From Azoarcus_F sp036734105 (GTDB taxonomy: Bacteria; Pseudomonadota; Gammaproteobacteria; Burkholderiales; Rhodocyclaceae): a stretch of 64,000 nt of DNA. Under the pieces are notes generated by a model. The model was given only the letters and a program-made list of their open reading frames with translations, was not told the origin of the DNA and made no database searches. A program made the position numbers and the translations under genes. The stretch is from assembly GCA_036734105.1 (NCBI GenBank), contig DAIMZH010000013.1, positions 5,253 to 69,252 on the forward strand, read 5' to 3'. Positions 1-9,700 of the stretch are shown one piece after another (the first letter of the stretch is position 1; the number at the start of each line of letters is the position of its first letter).

Positions 1-2
1 GC

Positions 3-2147
3 TCACAGTTGATAGCGCTTCTGCAGCAGTTGCATCAGGAAGGTACGAAACTGCGACAACAGGGGTTCCGACTCCATGGGAAGCCGCATCCAGCCAGTCA
101 TGCCATGGTAGCCGACAATAGGCAGACTCCGGTCCAGCGCCACTTCCAGTTCGTAGAAGGTGTCCAGTGTGCGCAGGCCCTCGGGGTCATCACCCGCCAC
201 CGGCACCGGCCCACCACCACTCCAGCCAAGGGCTGCAGTGGCCAGTGTCTGACGCTGAAACGGCAACAGACGCAGCGAGTCCGCAACAAGCACCTCGCCA
301 GCCTGACCGTTCATGCGTAGCTCGGCGGACTCCGGCAGACCGCCAAACAGCTTGCTTGCCTGCTCCTGCGAAACCACAGCGAGAAAACGCAGGCTGTCAT
401 TATCAGCAAGTTCGCCCAGCGCCTCTCCCCGGGCAAGCCAGCTACCCACGCGTTCGTGAAGATCAGGGGCTACCCAGACGCCATCATGTCTGGCGTGCAC
501 GATGAGCTGTTCGATACGGCGCAGACTTTCCGCCTCCCTGTCCTGCAGCACCAGTAAACGTTGCTGAAGGGGGGCGACCTCGGCCATGGAGTTGCCCAGC
601 GCCTGATCCCGCATGATGCCTGTTTCAATTATCTGCTGCCGTATGATCGCCAGCTCCAGCTCCAGCTCGCGGTTGGACATGCGCAACAAAACCTGTCCCG
701 CCTCTACCCAGTCGCCATCGTTTGCCTCGATTGCTTCCAGACGACCGCTGGCACCAGCCGTGACAAACGTATAGTCCACCGCCTGCATGACGCCGGGAGC
801 GCGGATGCCGTTGGGTGCTGGCACCCAGGCGAGCAGCGCCACCGGCAAGGTCAGGGCCAGCGTGGTCACCCAGATTGCGCGACGGCGGTTACGATAAACG
901 TTTGGCCCGGTGACATGCTTGTAGAGCTTGTGCAAGGGCATTGCTACCAGCATGATGAAGGATGTAAAGGCAAACAGCACACCAACTGCAAACCATTGGT
1001 CGGCCACAAACAGCAGAATTACCGAGATGATGAAAAGGCGATAGAAAAAACTGAGCACACCGTAAGCGGTGAGCCACCACCATTCACGCCGGTCGCGCGC
1101 CGGTGACTGCACCTTGGGTGTGCCGAGTAGATAACGATCGGCAAAATAAAACCATTGTTGCGATGCGCGCTGATACAGGTTGGGAATATCCAGCGCGTCC
1201 GACAACACATAGTAGGCGTCAAAGCGTAGCAGCGGGTTGCCGTTGAACAGCAGACTGGATATGGAGCCTATGATCATTACGTTGAAGGCCAGGCTGTTGA
1301 TCATGCCGTCGCCAGTTGCCGCCCACACCATGGCGCCCACAGCCGCAAGAAACAGCTCGACGATAATGCCCGCCGCGCCGACCAGCGCGCGCGCGCCTCG
1401 GCTGCGGAAAGCCCATGAGCCGGTCGCGTCCATATAGGGCAAGGGCACAAACACCAGAAACATCACGCCCATGGTGTGTACATCGCCACCATAGCGTTTG
1501 ACAACAAAGCCGTGCCCCAGCTCGTGCAAGACCTTCATGCCGGCTATGCAGGCATACAGCCAGACGAGGTTGTCGAGCGAAAGCATGCCCTGGGTCTGCT
1601 GATACAGTCTCGATGTGTCTTGCAGGGCAGCATAGACGCCACCCAGCATGACCAGCACAAACAACAGCGCCATCGGCCAGCTCACCATCGCATTCACCAG
1701 CCCCCGATTACGGTTCAGCCAGTCGTTTGGGTCCCACAGCGGAATGCGGATATACAGAAAGCCGAGCAGCTTGCCCATCAGTTCGCGCTGCCGATGTTGC
1801 TTGTAACGCTCGAAGATAGCCAGGTTGTCGGGCTGGGTGCGGTAATACAGCAGGTTGGAGTGGTGCAGTTGCCCGAGCACCTGCAACACCTCCTCCTGCC
1901 CCGGCGAGTCCTTGGGGTGCAACTCAAGGCATTCTCGCCAGACTTCGTCTACGCTGCGGTCTGGCGACAGCCGGGAGACAAAGGCATAGGCCTGCGGTGA
2001 GATGCGGAAGAAGCGTTGCGTATAGGTGTCGCGCAACACATACCAGTCCTGGCCGCGAAAACGCTGCTTGTGCACTGCCACCGTGGGTAGCAGGCCAAGC
2101 TGCGCGTTCGACACGCGATACCAGGTTTCGCTGAAAGTACCGGCCAC
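3..2147 (-). CDS. PqqD-like / M50 metalloprotease / HlyD-like membrane protein
   Basis: This 714-residue protein probably serves export of the giant protein encoded upstream. Residues about 28-105 resemble a PqqD-type winged-helix domain. Several membrane segments follow (about 155-175, 190-205, 225-300, 365-405, 425-442). They carry the zinc site HELGH (208-212) and the second M50 motif NGNPLLRFDAYY (302-313), where the glycine usual before YY is alanine. Residues 449-490 form a biotinyl-lipoyl-like half (GRLEAIEANDGDWVEAGQVL), followed by a helical and beta region as in HlyD-type adaptors. This PqqD-M50-HlyD layout is known from exoprotein export loci. The start is GTG with no clear Shine-Dalgarno, 6 bp after the lipoprotein stop, so translation is probably coupled. 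The gene is complete, ending in TGA at 3-5. Whether it cleaves a substrate or is only an adaptor is not shown. Confidence 0.85.
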   Translation of the reverse strand: MAGTFSETWYRVSNAQLGLLPTVAVHKQRFRGQDWYVLRDTYTQRFFRISPQAYAFVSRLSPDRSVDEVWRECLELHPKDSPGQEEVLQVLGQLHHSNLLYYRTQPDNLAIFERYKQHRQRELMGKLLGFLYIRIPLWDPNDWLNRNRGLVNAMVSWPMALLFVLVMLGGVYAALQDTSRLYQQTQGMLSLDNLVWLYACIAGMKVLHELGHGFVVKRYGGDVHTMGVMFLVFVPLPYMDATGSWAFRSRGARALVGAAGIIVELFLAAVGAMVWAATGDGMINSLAFNVMIIGSISSLLFNGNPLLRFDAYYVLSDALDIPNLYQRASQQWFYFADRYLLGTPKVQSPARDRREWWWLTAYGVLSFFYRLFIISVILLFVADQWFAVGVLFAFTSFIMLVAMPLHKLYKHVTGPNVYRNRRRAIWVTTLALTLPVALLAWVPAPNGIRAPGVMQAVDYTFVTAGASGRLEAIEANDGDWVEAGQVLLRMSNRELELELAIIRQQIIETGIMRDQALGNSMAEVAPLQQRLLVLQDREAESLRRIEQLIVHARHDGVWVAPDLHERVGSWLARGEALGELADNDSLRFLAVVSQEQASKLFGGLPESAELRMNGQAGEVLVADSLRLLPFQRQTLATAALGWSGGGPVPVAGDDPEGLRTLDTFYELEVALDRSLPIVGYHGMTGWMRLPMESEPLLSQFRTFLMQLLQKRYQL

Positions 2148-2153
2148 AGGATT

Positions 2154-3731
2154 TTACGGCACAGCCGGCGGCTGCCAGGTCGGGTTGCGGACGAAGACGG
2201 CGCCGAGGTCGTAAAGGCCGGCGGCATCTGCAGTGCGACTCCAGGGCTTGGCTTCGCCGTCACCAAAATCGACGAACAGCACAAAACTGGTGTCGACCGG
2301 GTTGCTGGTGTTGCTCCAGTAGGCCTGCTGAGTCACTGCAAGAGCGCTAAGGCTGGTGCATTTCTTGCCAGCGCCGGGGCCACAAAGCTCACGCTCCAGC
2401 AAGGTGTTCAGCTCCTTGACGTTGGGAATACGCCAGTCGGAAAATCCACCCTGAGCAGCGGCATTGACGGTATCCAACTCGGTTTGCAGCGCGGCATAGG
2501 TGGTGATCAGCGGCGCCCTGAAGTGCCACTGCAATTCGCGCGCGGCATCCACGAAGGTGTCACCCGGCTGAGGGGTCAAGACCAGCGCGTCGTCAATCCT
2601 GGCGGAAGGCAGATAACCCACATGCAGATTCGGTAGCGGTCCACACACACCAGCGTTGCAAGCCTCGACAAGAAACTGTCCTGCCACCCGTTGAAAATTC
2701 ACTGCGAAAACACGCGGATCTGGGCCCGCAGGAGCAGCGACGCCATCCGCGTTGGCATCTCGTGAATAGAACTTTACAAACCCTGCACCTATATTGGGAA
2801 AGTAATCCCTGTCAATCAGGAAAACATCTTCCGGCGCTGCAAAAACCCCGACATCAGCGATCGACAGCAGCTCATTGACGTTTGCCACCGACCCGGGAGC
2901 GCCGCCTGTCCAGGTCACATCAGCGCCACAAAAGCCTGCCGGGAAAACCGTTCCGGGGCCATGAGACGCGATCAACCAGACCAGGCCGGTGGTATTGTCG
3001 CGGGTACATGCCCACTGGTTGGCACCGAGGCCAACGTTTGCTGCCGTCAGACTGTCCGGGCAAAACGGCTCAGGTGGGACAGCAATTGGGTCGCCCTCGC
3101 CCTCAACCAAACCGTTTGCACATATCCGAGTGAAATCGAAACCAGCACGGCCCGAGCCTGCGGCATGTTTGGTCAGCTCGTCACGGACGGAATCACGACC
3201 TTCAAGGTAGTCCTCGCTGTCGTCCGGGTTGCCGACAGCCACGATTCCCCCGGAATCGTTAAGAACAGTGACATGGCAATCCACGGTAACCGTAAAGTTT
3301 GCCGTCACCGTCCCGCTGCCGTTTCTGACAAGACACATCTGATTGAGCGGGTGTTGAGCAACGGTTAATTCATAGGCAGTGCCTTGGGCAATGCGCGGAA
3401 AAGTGCCTGAGTAGTTTGCGGCTGGATCAGCCGCAACACCGACCGGAGCGGTCAGGTTAATGGTGTTTCCATTGAGCACCAGGCTGACAGTCTTGCCAGG
3501 TTGCAAACCATTGAGGTTTGCCGTGGCAGTGAAACTGGGCGTGCCGCCGCCACCGCCACCACCACCGCCACAAGCGGTGAGCAAGACCGCAAGCATCGCG
3601 GTGGCAGCAATCGACAACCCGACCCTTCCCGGCACGACTGCACCGAGTGCAAGCCGCTTGTCAGTCTTGTGTTTCAGCAACAACGGCTCGCGATACTCCG
3701 ACTGCTTACCCAACTCAGGCTTATTGTTCAT
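2154..3731 (-). CDS. DUF1566 (Lcl-type) lipoprotein
   Basis: The product is a predicted secreted lipoprotein of about 525 residues. A hydrophobic stretch ends in the lipobox LLTAC, followed by a run of glycines that acts as a linker. Next comes an Ig-like segment of a kind common in bacterial lipoproteins (NLNGLQPGKTVSLVLNG ... YELTVAQHP), then a DUF1566 region with NTTGLVWL, GGFSDWRIPNVKELNTL and AYWSNT. The reading frame is open to a GTG at 3776 that overlaps the giant gene's TGA. ATGs lie at 3749 and 3731. I prefer 3731 because GGAAAA lies 7-12 nt upstream of it, while the others have no clear ribosome site. The n-region before the hydrophobic core is unusually long from any of these starts. 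Position between giant and exporter suggests a surface partner of the giant, which is inference. Confidence 0.8.
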   Translation of the reverse strand: MNNKPELGKQSEYREPLLLKHKTDKRLALGAVVPGRVGLSIAATAMLAVLLTACGGGGGGGGGTPSFTATANLNGLQPGKTVSLVLNGNTINLTAPVGVAADPAANYSGTFPRIAQGTAYELTVAQHPLNQMCLVRNGSGTVTANFTVTVDCHVTVLNDSGGIVAVGNPDDSEDYLEGRDSVRDELTKHAAGSGRAGFDFTRICANGLVEGEGDPIAVPPEPFCPDSLTAANVGLGANQWACTRDNTTGLVWLIASHGPGTVFPAGFCGADVTWTGGAPGSVANVNELLSIADVGVFAAPEDVFLIDRDYFPNIGAGFVKFYSRDANADGVAAPAGPDPRVFAVNFQRVAGQFLVEACNAGVCGPLPNLHVGYLPSARIDDALVLTPQPGDTFVDAARELQWHFRAPLITTYAALQTELDTVNAAAQGGFSDWRIPNVKELNTLLERELCGPGAGKKCTSLSALAVTQQAYWSNTSNPVDTSFVLFVDFGDGEAKPWSRTADAAGLYDLGAVFVRNPTWQPPAVP

Positions 3732-3772
3732 TGAATATTTTCCATTCATGTTTTGATGTCTTTGGACAGGGG

Positions 3773-6700
3773 TCACACTGCCAGACCATCTACCCAGTAG
3801 TCAAAGTAGAAAGCGTCGTTTACTGCTGCTCCAGCACCCCACGGTTGATTGGCGGGCTCACCCAGCAGATAGGCCACCTCCAGTTGCTCGCCCGTCTGTT
3901 CGGCTTCGGCTATTGCAAAGAAGGTGAGATCGCCGAGGCCGACTTCATCAGCCGCGTCGGTTGGTATGGCAACGGGGTCACCCAGACCAGAGAAGGCTTG
4001 TTCCTCGCCCGATGCTGTATCCAGACTGAGCTGCTGATCAAAGCTATCACCGGTAGAGTCACCTTGCAACTCGAAGCCAGGTAGAGTGCTGTTGCTGGTG
4101 TCACCCTCAGTTTCTCCACCTTCATCGCCTGCAAGCGCGCTGAAGAAGGACACTCCCAGCACAGCCTCGCCTTCACCGGACTCATCATCACCACCCTCTT
4201 CAGGTGCAATGGCAGGCTCAGGCTCCGGATTGGCACGATAGTTTCGAATCCACTCAAGCGCGTCTTCAAAGCTGACGACGATTGGGCCTCCAGGATCGGG
4301 GAGCACTCTCGGCGGCGGCAAGATGACGACGCCACTACCAGGCCTGTCGGTGACCCGCGTGACGGTTGAGTCGACATTCGAGCTCTGCTGGTAAACCTTG
4401 CCATCGGCAAAGACCACAAAACTCAGACTGCCATCCGGGCGTGTAATCGTGCTCACCAACCCTCTCGGCACTTCGAGCTCGAAGTTGCTGACATCGGTCT
4501 TGACCGGCGCTCCATCGCCTGGTTGTGGACCGTAGCCCTTCATCAGAAGAGTGTCTGCCCTGACCTCGCTGGCGCCATCACCACGGATGACACCGTCCGC
4601 TTCAAGCGTAATCCTGCCATCCGATTCGATGTCTGCACCGACATTGATATCCTGTCCGGCGTCAAGTGCGATATCGGCGTCAGACTGCACGACACCACCC
4701 ACATTGATGTCACCGTCACGCGCCTCAACCAGTATCTCGCCGGTACCACTCGTCTGCAAATCACCCAGGCCGACATCCTGCGCCGCAGTCAGGCTGATAT
4801 TCCCTGTACCGGCGTCCAGTTGGCTATCGGTCGACAGGGTGATGCTGCCATTGCTGGACTGGACCTCGATTGTGCCAACCCCTCCGCTGAGGATATCCGC
4901 CGAGTCAAGGGCCACATCCTGATCTGCGAGGACAATGATGTCGCCGCTGCCGCTCAGGATGTCGGCGCCGGTGTTGGCGGTGAGGCTGCCNNNNNNNNNN
5001 NNNNNNNNNNNNNNNNNNNNNNNNNNNNNNNNNNNNNNNNNNNNNNNNNNNNNNNNNNNNNNNNNNNNNNNNNNNNNNNNNNNNNNNNNNCCGACGGTGA
5101 TGTCGCCTTGTGCCGCCAGTCTGGCGCTGCTGCCGGTGGCGGTGAGGTTGCTGTCTCCGGCCATGGTCACTACGCCTGCTTCAGCATTGATGCTGATCGA
5201 GCCCTGAGCAGCAGTTGCAACATCCACTCCGGTTGCGCTCCCGCTACCAATGAACACGTCGTCAGCGGCCTTCAGGGTGATATCGCCCGTAGTGCTCCTC
5301 ACGTCACTGTTGATAATGAGGTCGCTGCCTGCGCCAGTCGCCTGAACGAGGATACTGCCGCTGCCGTGTGCGACGACTGCGCGACCATCAGTATTGCCTG
5401 CACCCGTGCCGTCATTCAGGGTCACACTACCGTTCGCAAGCAGCACAATATTGCCGTTGCCTGCCATGGTGACCAGATCGGACAAAGCGGCCCCGGCTAC
5501 GGTGCCAGCAGCCAGGCCTGCGCTACCCACACGATCAACCACCACATCAGCAACCGTATCCACCGTGACAGCACTGCTTTCGGTGACGAAGACACCACCG
5601 TTGCTGGCGCGAGCTGCGAGGGTCATGACTTCGGTTTCGATGTGGTTCGCGCCTGAACCAATGGCTGTTCCAGCCTGCATGCGCAGTGAGTGAGCAAAGA
5701 CATCGACCACCGAGTCACCTGCCGCTGCTGCGTCTGTGATGGTGCCAGAACCAGCGCGGATCAGCACATTACCCCAGTTGTTCTGGTCTGTGAGTGTCGA
5801 TGCGGCACGATCGCTTTGCGCACGGGCATCGAGCAGTCCGACGACGACGTTGGTGGCAGCATCGACACGGATGTTGCCAGCGTTGGTTTGCACTTGCGTG
5901 CCATCGGCCATGGCAATGGTGCCAGTGGTCGCAATCAGGTCTACCGTGCCTGCTGTGGTGAAAATGTCCCCACGGCTCACACCAACACCCGCAATTTGCA
6001 GACGCAAGTCACGTTGCGCCACGATGCTGACATTGCCCGAACCGGCATCAACAGCCGCATTCATCAGGATGTCTCTGCCAGTGTCGGCGCTTGTTGCCAA
6101 AAGTACGTTGCCGCTGGCGGTCGTGATCCCGTTGCCGTTGCTGTCGCCGTCATTGAGCGTCAGATCGGTGGCTGCACTCAGAACGATGGCGCCGGCAGCG
6201 GTGGTGACGTCGCTCTGGGTACTGGCTACTTCAGTCAGGCCCGCAGTGCCATCTACTTGTCGTACCGTGGTCGTAAGCTGCCCGGTCGCCACGCTGGTGG
6301 TGTCGTGCATGAAGATGCTGCCAGCCGCGCTGTTTGCGCTTAGCGTGGTCACAGTGGTTTCCAGACGGTTCGCGGCAGTACCCACGCCGTTCTGCGCATC
6401 GATCAACAAGCCTGCAGCCAGCACATTGGTGCTGGTCACCGGCGTCTGGTTGTCGAGCACGGAACCCGCTGTCGTGATCAAGGCTACGTTGCCAGTGCCA
6501 GCATTGATCAGACCCAGATTGATGCTGCCACCGGCCTCAAGACGCACATGGCCGTTACCCGACGTAACAGTTGCTCCGTCGTCCATGGTGATGGCGCCAC
6601 CTGCCTTGCTGTAAATGGTCGCAGCAGTCGCCGCGCCATTGGTGCTGACGATGTTGGCAATGCCACGCATCTGGATATTGTCAGAAGCAAGCAGACTTAC

Positions 6701-9700
6701 ATGACCAGTTCCGCCAAGTACCTGCCCTTGCAGGTTCAGGTCGCCGGCGCGTGCGTGGAGTAGCACGTTGCCCGAACCATCTGCATTTACACCGCGGGAG
6801 TTGGGTGTGGGTGCAGTTTCCGAGGCACCCGGATTCACGGTAATCGAGCCTGCCTCAATCACAATCGCGCCGTTCGTGATGGTGTTGACATCTTCCTGCT
6901 GCGCATCGGTGGTCGCGGTCACTGCCGCATTGCTGCCCACGGTGTTGACCGAAATCGCAGCCACGGTGTCGATGATCAGGGCATCGACTTCGTTGATGAA
7001 CACACCGTTGGCGCGAGCCGATGCGCTCAGCGTGACGACCTGAGTGTCGATGGCGTTGACCGTGGTGCCGTTGTTGCCAATGCCCACCGTGGCGTTCAGG
7101 CGCAGGTTGTTGGCGATGATGTCGCGGTGTGCGTCGCCACCATCCAGGATGGAACCCGCCACGATGCTGACGTTTCCGGTGCCAGCGTGCAGCCCACCCA
7201 GGGTGATGATGTTGGTTGCAGTGGCGGCACCAACAGGCTTGGCCATGTAGCGGATGTTGCCATTGTTGGTCGTTGCCAGCGCGCCGTCGGCCATGGCGAT
7301 GGCGCGTGTTGCCTGAACATCAATGGTGTTGCCGCTGCCTTGCGTCTCGATATCGGCGTTTTGCAGCAAGTCACGGCCTGCATTGACGCTGATGTGACCT
7401 GCAGAGCTGGTCATGTTGGCACCCAGCGTGATGTCGCTGGTCGCGCCCGTGGCCTTGAACAACAGGTTGCCGGCGGCTGTGACCGTACCGCCATTAGCGG
7501 CGGACAAGGTTTCGATGCTGCCCGCTGTGGTCTGCAGCACCAAATGGCCTGCCGAGTTCAGATCGCTCTGCGCTNNNNNNNNNNNNNNNNNNNNNNNNNN
7601 NNNNNNNNNNNNNNNNNNNNNNNNNNNNNNNNNNNNNNNNNNNNNNNNNNNNNNNNNNNNNNNNNNNNNNNNNNCCACGCCCGTGGTGACGATGCGCAGT
7701 TCGTCGGCTACGACGTTCAGGGCCGCGCCGTTGTTGTCGGTAATCGTTTCCGCGCTCAGGCTGACATCTGCCAGGGTGCTCAGGCCGCCCAGCGCCAGTG
7801 TGGTGGTGGCCACATAGCGGATGTTGCCGTTCTGTGCGTCGGTCGTGGCGCCGTCGGCCATGTCGATGGCGTTGGCACGTACGTCGATGCTGCCTGTGCC
7901 GCTGGTGACAATGTCACCCGCCGCCGCTTGTGTCAGCGCACCGCTGACCGCCAGGCTGATGTGACCACTACCGGCATCTACGCCTGCGTTGAGCGTCAGG
8001 CCACCCGTGACCTCGAGCAGCACGTTGCCGCTGCCTGCCGCCACCAGGGCCGGGGTGCTGGCCGTGCCAGCATTCAGGACGACGTCACCACCGGCCTTGA
8101 GCACGATGGCCCCGTCGCTGGTGGTGCGCAGGTCTTCGCCGGTGTCGGCTGCCGTTGTGCTTGCCGATGCGTCTGCTGCAACCCGCTCAACCGTCACGCT
8201 CAGGCTGTCGACGGTCACGCCGTCGGTTTCGGTGATGAAGAGGCCACCGCTGTCGGCTTGGGCCGCCAGACGCGTGACCGTGGTTTCGATGTGGTTGGTG
8301 CCAGAGCCAATGCCCGTGCCTGCTTGCAGGATCAGGTCAGAGGCGCTGATGTTCACCGCGTTGGCATCGCTGCCCACGTCGATGATCGAACCGTCTGTTC
8401 CGGCGATCAGGGCGACATGGCCGGTGCCTGCGTTGATGACGGCCAGGGCGATGCCGTTGTTGACTGCGTCTGCTGCGTTGGCGTTGCCCGCCTCCAGGCG
8501 GATGTTGCCATCGTTGCTCGTCGTGCTGGTCGCTGCACCCATCAGGATGTCGTCACCGGCCAGCAGGTCTATGGTCTTGTCTGCACCGCTGGCGGTGATG
8601 TTGGCGTTCTGGACGATGTCACGACCGGCATCCAGGCTGATGTGGCCGCCGCTGCTGAGCACGCTTGCGCCCAGCGTGATGTCGCTCGTTGCATCGCCAG
8701 CCTGCAGCAGCAGGTTGTCTGCTGCACTGACTGCGCCACCCGCTTCGGTCGTGATCGAGCCCGCTGTGGTCTGCAGCACCAAATGGCCTGCCGAGTTCAG
8801 ATCGCTCTGCGCTGCGTCGGCGGTTGCGGTCAGCGTGGTGCCGTCCAGACCGACCTGATTGACGTTGATGGCGTTGAGCGTGCCGATGGTGATGGCGTTG
8901 GCTTCGGTCAGGAACAGGCCACCGGTGCCGGTGCCAGCCACGTTGGCTGCCAGACGATTGACGCTGATCTCCAGGTGGTCTGTGTTCGTGCCCGCGCCTT
9001 GTCCGTCTGCCACGCCCGTGGTGACGATGCGCAGTTCGTCGGCTACGACGTTCAGGGCCGCGCCTGCGTCGGTGATGCTTTCTGCGCTCAGGCTCACGTC
9101 ACCAGCACCGGTTGTCTGGACAGCGCCCAGCGTCATGGCGCCGTTGGCCACCACACGGATGTTGGCGTTGGTCGTGCTGAACACTGTGTCGGCATTCATG
9201 GTGATTGCCGAGCCCACGCCAGTGGCCCGCACATCAATCGTGCCTCCGACGGTGCTGAGATCACCTGCTGCAGAATAGGTTTGCGCACCACTGGAGACTG
9301 CTGAAATATGGCCACTATCGGCATTCAAACCTGCATTCAGGGCGAATGCTCCCGCCACCGCCTCAAGGCGGACATTGCCTGAGCCAGTCGCTGTCACTGC
9401 CTGATCGACGGTCAGGTTGCCGGCCTGTGTCACGCTGGCGCGCAACACGATATTGCCGTTACCCGAAGCCGAGAGGCCAGCCAGCGCGATACCTGCGCCG
9501 TGGTCGTCTGTCGTGCCTGCGGCATTGACTCGCTTCACCTCGACTGCCGAAACAGATCCAACCGTCACCCCATTCGCTTCGTCGACAAACAGGCTGCCGT
9601 TAACGCTGTTCGCGGCAAGCGTCATAACGTTCATGCGTAGCGCATCGGCCGATGCGCCAATTCCAGCGCTCGCCTCAAGACGCAACTGGGCAGATTCGAT

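Noticed and set aside
4991..5090. Frameshift or split of the giant gene at the N runs
   Set aside because: The same frame and the same repeat style continue on both sides of both gaps, so one gene is the simplest reading.
7127..9304. 725-codon open frame on the plus strand
   Set aside because: It lies wholly opposite the giant gene, is cysteine/histidine/arginine-rich without a domain, and repeats only because the coding strand repeats. It is a GC-rich shadow.
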